Of a stretch of 64,000 bases of DNA, positions 16,960-24,474 are shown one piece after another. The DNA lies in contig NZ_BAAAGF010000006.1 in the NCBI RefSeq assembly GCF_039524015.1, positions 1-64,000 of the forward strand, in the 5' to 3' direction. The notes beneath the pieces are model-generated. The model did not search any database. It worked only from the letters and a program-made list of their open reading frames with translations, and was not told the DNA's origin. Origin of the DNA: Gaetbulibacter_B jejuensis. Its GTDB lineage: Bacteria > Bacteroidota > Bacteroidia > Flavobacteriales > Flavobacteriaceae. The first letter of the stretch is position 1. Each line of letters opens with the position of its first letter. Position numbers and translations under genes: made by a program.

Positions 16960-17056
16960 ATTGTTTTGTATTTAGCGCTTACTTGTATTTGGAATTATGT
17001 AAAAGATACTGTGATAGATGATATCTATTAAAAACATGTTAATAATAATTTTTTGC

Positions 17057-17064
17057 TATATTTG
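17057..17064 (+). promoter_or_regulatory. -7 box before the 17083 gene
   Basis: TATATTTG fits the TAnnTTTG consensus and lies 18 bases before the ATG. A matching TTTG box at the right distance is not evident. Confidence 0.5.
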
Positions 17065-17082
17065 ATTTAAATTTAACATGTT

Positions 17083-17901
17083 ATGAGAACCCAAATTTAC
17101 ACTGAAAATCCAGCAGCTTTAAGAGGCTTTTTTAGCTGGTTGAAAAAAACAATAAATAACGTGGTATCTGCTGTTGTAGAAGTTTCCCGTGATCCATTCT
17201 TTATTTTAGAAATTGTACACGATGCATTTGATGGAGGTGGTTTTACTTTTGGTATTGGAAACAATAACGGTTCAGCTAATTTGTTTAGAGAATCTGGATA
17301 CTTTGAACAAGTAGTTTCTTTAAATGAGTATGAAGAAAATATGCTGGACCTATGGGTAGAGCAAAGATTTTTACCATTTTTTAAGCAATATTTTTTAAGA
17401 TTAAAACAATTTAGCAGTCAAACCCCCACAATAAGTAATTTTACTGATTACTATAATTCTGTGCATGAGTTTTTAGGACTGATTAAATGGTACAGATCAT
17501 ATGTGTTAATAAACGGAGAAAGCGGGCTTACGATGAATGCTTTAAAAGTAAGAAACCAGTTTTTAACTTTCCAGATAAACTTACTAGAAACAGAACTTAA
17601 CAGCTACATCCAAGAAAAATCAATTTCTGTATCGTCAAGGTTAACATCTAAAACAATAAATACAAACGAGTACATTCAGTTGCAGTTAAACATACCTAAT
17701 AGTTTGGAAATAGAGGTCTTACAGATAACACAAAACACTATAAGCGATCCAGGAATTAATATAATTAATGAGCCAACACCTAAACCTTCAGATAATACTT
17801 CAAGTACATCAGGAATAATTTGGATGCTTGTTGGATTTGGTGCAATGTATTTATTGAGTAATGAAAAAGATAAAGTAAATGAAGAGGAAACTGTAGATTA
17901 A
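17083..17901 (+). CDS. Unrecognised protein with C-terminal membrane anchor
   Basis: 272 residues. An amphipathic N-terminal part (FFSWLKKTINNVVSAVVEVS, about 16-35) is followed by a Gly/Asn-rich stretch (GGGFTFGIGNNNGS, about 51-64). A helical domain with many aromatics comes next, then a Thr/Ser/Pro-rich linker (about 225-245), a single hydrophobic segment (GIIWMLVGFGAMYLL, about 246-260) and a short charged tail. There is no signal peptide, so it is likely tail-anchored in the inner membrane. No family is recognised. It has its own -7 box, lies directly after the tandem non-coding repeats and is followed by a terminator, so it is a monocistronic cargo or structural gene of the element. Confidence 0.78.
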   Translation: MRTQIYTENPAALRGFFSWLKKTINNVVSAVVEVSRDPFFILEIVHDAFDGGGFTFGIGNNNGSANLFRESGYFEQVVSLNEYEENMLDLWVEQRFLPFFKQYFLRLKQFSSQTPTISNFTDYYNSVHEFLGLIKWYRSYVLINGESGLTMNALKVRNQFLTFQINLLETELNSYIQEKSISVSSRLTSKTINTNEYIQLQLNIPNSLEIEVLQITQNTISDPGINIINEPTPKPSDNTSSTSGIIWMLVGFGAMYLLSNEKDKVNEEETVD

Positions 17902-17923
17902 AAGATGCACAACAACTTATATA

Positions 17924-17951
17924 AAATACCCTAGAAAAACTAGGGCATTTT
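17924..17951 (+). terminator. Terminator after the 17083 gene
   Basis: A CCCTAG/CTAGGG core with A/T-rich extensions (one mismatch), an AAAAA loop and a T-rich tail on both strands. It can also serve the leftward 17972-18238 gene. Confidence 0.75.
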
Positions 17952-17971
17952 ATATTTTATTAAGTGTTACG

Positions 17972-18238
17972 CTACACACTTATTGAATGCTTGCTTAATA
18001 AGGATGAATAGTCATATTTAAACTTTAAATGTTTTAGCCCAGAAATATATTCTTCAGAACTCATTGTCAACTTTTTACTTTTAAGTACTAAAAACTCCAG
18101 CTTCAGAGAGGTTTCATTACACTGTTGTTTTGCTTTAAGTTCCTTTTGCTTTTCTTCGAGTAAGTTATTCTCTACCAATTTTGCTTTCTTTTCAGCTTTA
18201 GCAAGTCTTACCTTTAATTGTTCGAGTAATTTATCCAT
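17972..18238 (-). CDS. Small coiled-coil protein
   Basis: 88 residues. Residues 1-45 form a highly charged heptad-type coiled coil (LLEQLKVRLAKAEKKAKLV, then EEKQKELKAKQQ); the rest is a short Lys/Ser-rich helical tail. No family is recognised. It is the last gene before attR, transcribed towards the terminator at 17924-17951. Small charged proteins at this place in integrative elements can be regulators or accessory factors; no function is assigned. Confidence 0.6.
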   Translation of the reverse strand: MDKLLEQLKVRLAKAEKKAKLVENNLLEEKQKELKAKQQCNETSLKLEFLVLKSKKLTMSSEEYISGLKHLKFKYDYSSLLSKHSISV

Positions 18239-18323
18239 TTTCTAAATATTTTAAAATAAATATAAAGATTAAAGTGGTTTTCCACAAACATTAAAATAAG
18301 AGCTAAAATGTCATCTGAAAAAG

Positions 18324-18357
18324 AAAACCCTTGAAAACAGTGGTCTTCAAGGGTTTT
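18324..18357 (-). terminator. tRNA-Ser terminator carried by the element
   Basis: A perfect 12-bp stem AAAACCCTTGAA / TTCAAGGGTTTT with a 10-base loop; the minus-strand continuation is T-rich (ttttctttttc). It lies 3 bases beyond the tRNA 3' end, inside the element, and its last bases belong to the att repeat. Confidence 0.85.
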
Positions 18358-18372
18358 AAGCGGAGAAAGAGG
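18353..18372 (+). repeat. attR
   Basis: The 20-bp copy gttttaagcggagaaagagg overlaps the last 12 bases of tRNA-Ser and 8 flanking bases. It is identical to 11615-11634; bases on both sides then differ. Confidence 0.9.
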
Positions 18373-18445
18373 GATTCGAACCCCCGGAGGTGTGACCCTC
18401 AACAGTTTTCAAGACTGCCGCATTCGACCACTCTGCCATTTCTCC
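18361..18445 (-). tRNA. tRNA-Ser (TGA)
   Basis: 85 bases. Acceptor stem GGAGAAA / TTTCTCC with discriminator G, anticodon loop CTTGAAA (anticodon TGA) and a long class II variable arm as expected for serine. CCA is not encoded. The gene is intact because the element restores its 3' end through the att core. Confidence 0.95.
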
Positions 18446-18456
18446 GATTGCGGATG

Positions 18457-18488
18457 CAAATATAGAACCCTTTTTTATTTCTTTCAAA
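18457..18488 (-). promoter_or_regulatory. Promoter of tRNA-Ser
   Basis: On the minus strand TTTG (18485-18488) is followed after 20 bases by TATATTTG (18457-18464), 11 bases before the tRNA 5' end. Confidence 0.75.
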
Positions 18489-18570
18489 TAAAAACAACAA
18501 TTTTTTATACTAAATATAATACTATAGAATTAATTTATGGAATGTATATCCTCTAAACCTATGCAAGTGT

Positions 18571-18578
18571 TAACTTTG
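18571..18578 (+). promoter_or_regulatory. -7 box of the nitroreductase gene
   Basis: TAACTTTG fits TAnnTTTG and lies 22 bases before the start codon at 18601. No clear TTTG box at the expected spacing. Confidence 0.5.
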
Positions 18579-18600
18579 CGCAAAAATTTAAAAATAAATA

Positions 18601-19230
18601 ATGGATATAATAAATAGCCTTAAATGGCGATATGCAACAAAAAAATTTGATGCAACTAAAATTATTTCTAACGAAAAGCTAAATATAATTAAAGAAGCAT
18701 TTAATTTAACAGCAACATCTTTTGGTTTACAAACTATAAGTATGGTTATTGTTTCTGATAAAGAAGTTAGAAATTCTTTAGTAGAGCATTCATACAATCA
18801 ATTACAAGTAAAAGAAGCTTCACATTTGTTGGTTATATGCATACAAGATAATATTACTGATGAAGATGTTGATAAACATTTTGATAATGTTAGTAATATA
18901 AGAAACACACCAGAGCACATTTTAGCACCTTTTAGGTCAGATTTAAAAACCATGATGCAGCGAATGACTGAACATGAAAGACAACAATGGTCAGTTAAAC
19001 AAGCTTATATTGCTTTAGGTAATTTAATGACTGTTTGTGCTGTTGAAAAGATAGACGCTTGCCCTATGGAAGGTTTTAAAGCTGATAGCTATGATGAAAT
19101 TTTAAACTTAAAAGATAAAAATTTAAAATCTGTATTGTTACTACCTGTTGGTTATAGAGCAGAAGACGATATGTTTGCTTCGTTTAAGAAAGTTAGAAAG
19201 AATGTTAATAATGCTGTTATTGAATATTAA
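18601..19230 (+). CDS. NAD(P)H-dependent oxidoreductase, nitroreductase family
   Basis: 209 residues, the normal length for FMN-dependent NfsB-type enzymes. Family features include RYATKKFD near residues 10-17 (FMN phosphate contacts), ATSFGLQTISMVIV (about 38-51), WSVKQAYIALGNLMT with Gln/Ala/Leu contacts (about 130-144) and a C-terminal LLPVGYRAEDD. It reduces quinones, nitro-compounds or pteridines with NAD(P)H in the cytoplasm; the natural substrate is unknown. It is the first chromosomal gene right of the integrative element. Confidence 0.9.
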   Translation: MDIINSLKWRYATKKFDATKIISNEKLNIIKEAFNLTATSFGLQTISMVIVSDKEVRNSLVEHSYNQLQVKEASHLLVICIQDNITDEDVDKHFDNVSNIRNTPEHILAPFRSDLKTMMQRMTEHERQQWSVKQAYIALGNLMTVCAVEKIDACPMEGFKADSYDEILNLKDKNLKSVLLLPVGYRAEDDMFASFKKVRKNVNNAVIEY

Positions 19231-19308
19231 TAATATTCGTTAAAAAAGGCTTTGCCTTAATCGCTGAATAATTTATATTTGTTAATCTTATTAATTAATA
19301 CTTCACTT

Positions 19309-19722
19309 ATGAAAAAGCTTATCGTATTATTCGTTTGCCTAATTAGTTTAAACTTTTACGCACAAGAAAGTCAGTTTAATTGGTTAACAGATTTAAACAC
19401 AGCTGTTAAAGCTTCAAAAGACCAAAACAAACCAATTTTGTTATTCTTTACTGATACTAATTCAACTGAAAGTCAGAAAATGAATATTGAATTATTCAAA
19501 TCTCAGGAGTTTAAAGCTATCGCTGATAAAGCAATACTTTTAATTGCTGATAACTCTTCTGAAAACAATATACCTAAGCGATTAATTATTCATTATAATA
19601 AAATCAATCAATTTTCATCATTTGTAACTTTAGATTCTACAGGGAAAGCAATTGGTACTCCAACGACTGATTTCAGTACAGAATCATTAAACAGTTATAT
19701 TTCATTTTTAAATTCGCTTTAA
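19309..19722 (+). CDS. Exported thioredoxin-fold protein lacking CxxC
   Basis: 137 residues from ATG 19309 (an upstream ATG at 19279 would place a non-signal stretch in front). A signal peptide MKKLIVLFVCLISLNFYAQ is followed by a DUF255/thioredoxin_7-like domain: AVKASKDQNKPILLFFTDTN, then helix, then an ILLIADNS strand. Where active members have CxxC this protein has TNST, so thiol redox activity is unlikely; a structural or chaperone-like role is possible. The aminotransferase gene begins 9 bases after the stop, suggesting co-transcription. Confidence 0.82.
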   Translation: MKKLIVLFVCLISLNFYAQESQFNWLTDLNTAVKASKDQNKPILLFFTDTNSTESQKMNIELFKSQEFKAIADKAILLIADNSSENNIPKRLIIHYNKINQFSSFVTLDSTGKAIGTPTTDFSTESLNSYISFLNSL

Positions 19723-19731
19723 AATTAATAC

Positions 19732-20925
19732 ATGCCAGGATTTGAGCTTTTCGGAGATGCAGAACGAAAAGAAGTAAATGACGTTTTAGAGAGTGGTGTT
19801 TTAATGCGCTATGGCTTTGATGCTATGCGTAATGGTCACTGGAAAGCAAAAGCGTTAGAACAAGAACTTCAAAGTACATTACAAGTTAAACACGCGCAAT
19901 TAGTATCTAGCGGAACAGCTGCTGTATCTATAGCATTAGCTTCAGCAGGAATAGGTTCGGGAGATGAAGTTGTCATGCCAACATTTACTTTTGTGGCTAG
20001 TTTTGAGGCTATTATGATGTTGGGCGCAATTCCAATTCTAGTAGATATTGATGATACTCTAACTTTAGATCCTGAAGCTGTAAAAGCAGCAATTACCCCA
20101 AAAACTAAAGCCATAATGCCTGTGCATATGTGTGGTAGTATGGCAAATTTAGATGAGCTGCAATCCATTTGTAAAACACATAATCTAATATTAATTGAAG
20201 ATTCTTCGCAAGCTACTGGTGCCACTTATAAAGAAAGACCTTTAGGAAGCATTGGTGATTTAGGTTGTTTATCGTTAGATTATGTAAAAATTATTACTTG
20301 TGGTGAAGGAGGAGCTGTATTAACCAACAACGAAAAGTATTATACAAATTCTGATCACTTTTCAGACCATGGTCATGACCATAAAGGAAATGATAGAGGA
20401 GCAGAAACTCACCCGTTTTTAGGCTATAATTTTAGAATATCTGAACTTAATGCAGCTGTTGGTTTAGCTCAACTGCGTAGGTTAGATGAATTTGTAACAA
20501 TTCAAAAGAAAAATTATACAATTATTCGTGAAGCACTTTCTGTAATTCCTGAACTTACATTTAGAACAGTGCCAGAAGGAGGAGAAGAAAGTTATTCGTT
20601 TCTTAGTTTTTTCTTACCTGATTTAGAAACCTCAAGAAAAGCAGTAAAAGCTCTAAAAGACACTGGAATTGATGGCTGCTTTCATTACTATGATAATAAT
20701 TGGCATTTTATTAGAAAGTGGGAACATTTAAAAGATTTAAAAACACTTTATCCGCTTTCTAAAGAAGTAAAGGATGGGTTAAAGTATCTTCAAACTAAAG
20801 ATTTTTCTAAATCTAATCACTTTATCGGTAGAAATATTTCTTGCTTAATAAAATTATCTTGGACAGAACAAGAGGTTAAAGAGCGTGCTTCTAAAATGGT
20901 AAAAGCCATTCAGTCAATTCTTTAA
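19732..20925 (+). CDS. DegT/DnrJ/EryC1/StrS family PLP aminotransferase
   Basis: 397 residues. The sugar-aminotransferase-type fold I signature is complete: SSGTAAVSIAL (59-69), MPTFTF, LVDIDDTLTLD, the PLP-contacting Asp157 in LIEDSSQATGA and the Schiff-base Lys186 in SLDYVKIITCGEGG, with NFRISELNAAVGLAQL towards the C-terminal half. Such enzymes usually aminate nucleotide-linked keto sugars, but no sugar-nucleotide or glycosyltransferase genes lie nearby, so the substrate is open. It follows the Cys-less thioredoxin-fold gene after 9 bases. Confidence 0.9.
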   Translation: MPGFELFGDAERKEVNDVLESGVLMRYGFDAMRNGHWKAKALEQELQSTLQVKHAQLVSSGTAAVSIALASAGIGSGDEVVMPTFTFVASFEAIMMLGAIPILVDIDDTLTLDPEAVKAAITPKTKAIMPVHMCGSMANLDELQSICKTHNLILIEDSSQATGATYKERPLGSIGDLGCLSLDYVKIITCGEGGAVLTNNEKYYTNSDHFSDHGHDHKGNDRGAETHPFLGYNFRISELNAAVGLAQLRRLDEFVTIQKKNYTIIREALSVIPELTFRTVPEGGEESYSFLSFFLPDLETSRKAVKALKDTGIDGCFHYYDNNWHFIRKWEHLKDLKTLYPLSKEVKDGLKYLQTKDFSKSNHFIGRNISCLIKLSWTEQEVKERASKMVKAIQSIL

Positions 20926-21374
20926 ATCCCTATTTTGTTAGGCAATTTCTTCAATGTTACATTTATTGTATACTTTGTTACAATAGTGATACTCCCTTTT
21001 TTGCTTTGATTATAGTTTTACAATGCTATTAATTGAAGGAGAAGGGAGATGACAATATACAACACTGTTGTTTCCCTTTTATTTTTAAATACTTCAAGGT
21101 TAATCTTCTATATCATTATGAAATGTATAACCTTAACTATCAAAACTTTATTTGTTGTTAATACATGTGCGGTTTCTATAATATATGGACAAGACATTAA
21201 ACAAGAAAATAAGACAGATGTAAAGTAACATTTAGTTATAGAGCAAAATAAATACTGTTTACAGTTTTTTTAAATAATCGTTTTACAGTCAGTTTTAAGG
21301 TAATAGGAGATTTTAGTATAAAGATGTTTTTTGAGCATTTTAAAAACACTCAATTTTGATCAGTTAGACTAATC
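20926..21374 (+). other. 450-base intergenic stretch with orphan signal-peptide ORF
   Basis: No substantial gene. It contains a short ORF with a signal-peptide-like product (21118-21228, in frame with an earlier ATG at 21049) and AT-rich sequence. A weak TTGAG/CTCAA dyad lies at about 21330-21354 just before the large VWA gene. No terminator or tRNA seen. Confidence 0.6.
21118..21228 (+). CDS. Orphan signal peptide ORF, possible gene remnant
   Basis: 36 codons: a basic/hydrophobic N-terminus (MKCITLTIKTLFVVN) up to a plausible signal-peptidase site after IIYGQ, then only 11 polar residues before the stop. An ATG at 21049 in the same frame would give 59 residues. It resembles the 5' end of a decayed gene for a secreted protein, or a tiny secreted peptide. 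Confidence 0.25.
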   Translation: MKCITLTIKTLFVVNTCAVSIIYGQDIKQENKTDVK

Positions 21375-24300
21375 ATGGAAAAGGACCAAATATCAAAACA
21401 ATTTTATAGTAACCAAAATCAAATTGACGATTCGTCAAGGCGAACATTTTTTAAACAATTGGTACTTGGTAGTATGGGATTTTATCTTTCACCAATGCTC
21501 TTGCAAAGTTGTAGTAAAGATGATTTAGGTAAACCTCCTTTTGGCGTGTGGAAAGACATGATTAAAATTTTAGAGCAAAGTCCAGATCATTTTATTGGTA
21601 GGCGAAACGCTTTAGTTACTTCTAAAAACCCAGAAGCAATGACCAACTTTGTTAGAGATAGTTTTCAAATTATTCCTTGGCAAAGCGATTTTCTTCACCA
21701 TTCTGCTAATGGTACTATTTATGGGAAAGAGATGGCTTTACGCTGCGGACTTGCAACACCTCGCGAAAAAGCTGAAATTTTAAAAGACATGCTAGTAGAT
21801 GCTGGTTATGAGGCTAAAGTAGTTTTAGAAGAAACCGAAATAACCTTAGATGAAGCAAAGGCAATAGTTTATCAAAAATTAACTCCAGAATTTGCGCCAC
21901 CAATTACCAATAAAAAAATGCGCAAGTGGCAAAAAATGATGGGAGTAACCAATAAAGAGGAAACTCACAAACAAATACTAGATATTGTCGAAAGTTCCGA
22001 AACACTAGCTAATAATCTTTTAAACAATATTGATAAAAAATATATTAGAGATAGAACGGTTAATTTCAGGTTTCATAAAGCCTATGTGCCTTCGGTTGTT
22101 TTTTATGAAGAAGGAGTTGAAAAATATGCGCATGTGTTTGACCCAAAAGTACCTTTTGGTAATTTACATCCTACTAACAAAAAAAAGACCTTTAATAAAG
22201 CAGGCGAATATAAAGTCCCAAAAGATGAAGATGTTACTATTACACTGTCTTGTAGAAACGCCTTAGACCATTGGAGTGAAACTGAGCTGTTAACAGGAAC
22301 TTGGAAGCTTTCTGAATTATTAGGGAATCAGTTGCAGGTTCAGTTTCTCAATAATATGAGTTTTGAAGAACAGTCAGTAAAATCTATTTCTGAAATTACT
22401 TCTTTCACTCCTTGTTTTGCACTTCAAGATATTAATAAGGATGCTACTTATCTAGAGGAGCGTACAGTTTTAGGAGAACCAATAACCTTAGAAGCTGTAA
22501 AAATATTTGAAAATTATAATCCTGATAGTTTGCCTAATAATGAAGAGCCTTCAGCTATAAAAAAAGTACACTCTTTTGAAGGAACAGTTTTTCCACAGGC
22601 ATTTCCAAAAGTACGATTGGAGCTAAGCCCTAAAGATGCTCAAGGAAATATTATTGAAGGTATATCAATAGGCAATTTTGAAATTACTGATAATGGACAA
22701 ACTGTTTCAGGTTGGATGAATCAAAATGTGCTTTCACCCAAAATTTTATTGTTATATGATACGTCTGCAAGTATGCCTGGTGAATATGCAGGTGATAATA
22801 TAAAACTGTTTTTACAGAATACCGAAGCAGCAATCAAAAAAACCTATCCAAAAGCAAAAGTAATACTTCAGCAAACGGGTTCAAACATTTATACAGCATT
22901 ACTCAAATCAAAACAGTTGGATGTAGATGTAATTCTTTATGCAACTGATGGCGATAATAATGATGCATTTGATGCGTCATATACACCAATTTATGAGGCT
23001 GGTCCACCTGCTATTTTTCTTAATGTAAAACCCCAAGGTACAGTATATAAACATTTGAGAGAAAATATGGACTTTATTGAGATTGCTGCAGATGATCAAG
23101 AGCTTACCATTACTGAGATTACTAAAATTATTGATGGTTTAAAGTTTCCTACTTATGTAATAACATATTCTGCTTTTGCTGAAAAAGACGCACATAATGT
23201 AGAAGTTAAGCTAAAAGATACAACACATAAAGTCAATTTAAACTATAAGTTTCCAGAACCTAGTGACCATCTTTTAGGTAATCGTATGGTTGGACTTTAT
23301 CTCACCATAAAACGATTAGGAAAAAATCCTATTAAACGTGTGTTAGCAGGTTATGAGCCTCATAACGATTTTTATGCTAATCCAACCCAACTCACCCGAA
23401 AAATGATAGATGAAGTGCACGAAATGCTTCTTGGAGGTGCAGTTATGGCTTTTGAACGAGAAGCACCAACACTTTCTATTCAGCTAACGGAGTATTTACA
23501 AGCATTAATGAGTAATCAAAACTGGTTTGAAGCTTATCAAGAAGGCAATATTAAAACAGCGGTTGAAGAAATAGCTAAAGGTGGTTTTAGTTATCCTTCT
23601 CTATTATTAAGTATGTTGCAGCCTATTCAAAATAATGTAACAGAGCAAGCCATAACCTATCCAAACGGATTTAGATCTTGTATTGTTAAATTTTCTCCAG
23701 GATTTTATAATAAGGAAACCAAGACTTCTTTCGATTTTTTACCAACTTCAGAATATCAAACTGTAAGTAGAAGTGGAACTGGAAATTTTGAGGAAACCTT
23801 AAAGAAAACAGCTCAATTAGCAATTTTAGAAGGTTACGTGTTTGAAGATAGTGCCTATTCTCAACTCAAAGAAAAACCCTTACTACTAAATAAAGCAATG
23901 GGACGAGATGAACGTTTCAGTTCGCAAGCTCTTGGAAGCGATTATCATTATTATGGAAAACAAATATTTGGAGGAGGTATTTTAAAACTTTTTGATACAT
24001 CCTTACAAGTAAAATCATTTTGGAAAATAGATCCAATTAAAGGTGAACTCTATGGCATTTTACCAAACCAAACAGGTGGAGGCTCAAGAACCACTTACCA
24101 ACAATTGATGGAGCTAGATAAGGTTATAGAAGGTTATAAAGAAGTCTTATCTGCCATGAATTTTGGTCTTACTGTTACTGGGCTTGGAAATTTACCATTA
24201 GGTCTTGTAGCAGCTTATAGCTTAACCCTAGTCAAATTATATGCACTAGCATCTCAAGCTTTAATATTGATGAACACAACAGGAATGGATGAAGATTTAA

Positions 24301-24452
24301 CTATTGCACTCCAAGCTTTAGCCTGCGATTTATATAAGGAAATACTATATGATTCTTTTTATGGAGTAGGTACAGCTGCCAGCACCATAGAAAACCTAAT
24401 TGGTGCTATGGGAGGAATTGACGGAGAAGATTTCTCATTCTTTAAATGCTAA
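21375..24452 (+). CDS. Large Tat-type lipoprotein with transglutaminase-like and VWA domains
   Basis: 1025 residues. The N-terminus has a twin-arginine motif (SRRTFFK, Arg22-23), a hydrophobic stretch and a lipobox LLQSC (Cys46), so it is predicted to be exported folded and lipidated. Residues about 90-165 resemble the transglutaminase-like fold (PREKAEILKDMLVDAGYEAK) but lack the usual nucleophilic Cys at that place. A VWA domain spans about 453-620 with MIDAS motif DTSAS and a later ATDGDNND. The last 400 residues, ending in FSFFKC, match nothing I recognise; two hydrophobic stretches lie near 935-985. The whole architecture is unusual. The GloVer T9SS protein gene follows 22 bases later, probably in one operon. 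Confidence 0.8.
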   Translation: MEKDQISKQFYSNQNQIDDSSRRTFFKQLVLGSMGFYLSPMLLQSCSKDDLGKPPFGVWKDMIKILEQSPDHFIGRRNALVTSKNPEAMTNFVRDSFQIIPWQSDFLHHSANGTIYGKEMALRCGLATPREKAEILKDMLVDAGYEAKVVLEETEITLDEAKAIVYQKLTPEFAPPITNKKMRKWQKMMGVTNKEETHKQILDIVESSETLANNLLNNIDKKYIRDRTVNFRFHKAYVPSVVFYEEGVEKYAHVFDPKVPFGNLHPTNKKKTFNKAGEYKVPKDEDVTITLSCRNALDHWSETELLTGTWKLSELLGNQLQVQFLNNMSFEEQSVKSISEITSFTPCFALQDINKDATYLEERTVLGEPITLEAVKIFENYNPDSLPNNEEPSAIKKVHSFEGTVFPQAFPKVRLELSPKDAQGNIIEGISIGNFEITDNGQTVSGWMNQNVLSPKILLLYDTSASMPGEYAGDNIKLFLQNTEAAIKKTYPKAKVILQQTGSNIYTALLKSKQLDVDVILYATDGDNNDAFDASYTPIYEAGPPAIFLNVKPQGTVYKHLRENMDFIEIAADDQELTITEITKIIDGLKFPTYVITYSAFAEKDAHNVEVKLKDTTHKVNLNYKFPEPSDHLLGNRMVGLYLTIKRLGKNPIKRVLAGYEPHNDFYANPTQLTRKMIDEVHEMLLGGAVMAFEREAPTLSIQLTEYLQALMSNQNWFEAYQEGNIKTAVEEIAKGGFSYPSLLLSMLQPIQNNVTEQAITYPNGFRSCIVKFSPGFYNKETKTSFDFLPTSEYQTVSRSGTGNFEETLKKTAQLAILEGYVFEDSAYSQLKEKPLLLNKAMGRDERFSSQALGSDYHYYGKQIFGGGILKLFDTSLQVKSFWKIDPIKGELYGILPNQTGGGSRTTYQQLMELDKVIEGYKEVLSAMNFGLTVTGLGNLPLGLVAAYSLTLVKLYALASQALILMNTTGMDEDLTIALQALACDLYKEILYDSFYGVGTAASTIENLIGAMGGIDGEDFSFFKC

Positions 24453-24474
24453 ATATTTAATACAATATAAAATC

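Larger units (their letters stand above)
16433..16960 (+). repeat. Two diverged tandem copies of a ~270-bp unit
   Basis: Copy 1 (about 16433-16692) and copy 2 (about 16712-16960) align in order: an AACGTxGT...CAACC start, an AACCAxACAAT element, TGCTCTA, an AAAGTTGxAGT segment and a TCCGTTAGAT stem. The distance between equivalent stems is 269 bp. Overall similarity is moderate, but the stem strands are almost unchanged. Confidence 0.7.
16431..17082 (+). other. 650-base non-coding structured region
   Basis: No credible ORF on either strand. The region holds two diverged tandem copies of a unit of about 270 bp, dyads of the form GTTG-NN-CAAC (16448-16457, 16721-16730, a variant at 16734-16743; another just outside at 16155-16164), a GTTGT/ACAAC hairpin (16532-16547) and two terminator-like stems. 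Candidate origin region or small-RNA locus. Confidence 0.75.
11615..18372. mobile_element. Integrative element in tRNA-Ser(TGA)
   Basis: About 6.74 kb lie between two 20-bp direct repeats, the right one overlapping the 3' end of an intact tRNA-Ser. A tyrosine recombinase gene is next to the left end, the classical arrangement for tRNA-targeting elements. Other genes encode an excisionase-like HTH protein, a RepA/DnaB-like ATPase, unrecognised proteins and a coiled-coil protein. No relaxase, coupling protein, capsid or transposase was recognised, so it may be a plasmid-like element or a satellite that needs helper functions. Confidence 0.88.

Noticed and set aside
18214..18402. Minus-strand ORF across the tRNA-Ser 3' end
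   Set aside because: It reads through tRNA and terminator sequence; not a protein gene.
19732..20925. Polysaccharide biosynthesis locus around the DegT-type aminotransferase
   Set aside because: No glycosyltransferase, sugar-nucleotide or flippase gene is near; the gene is isolated.
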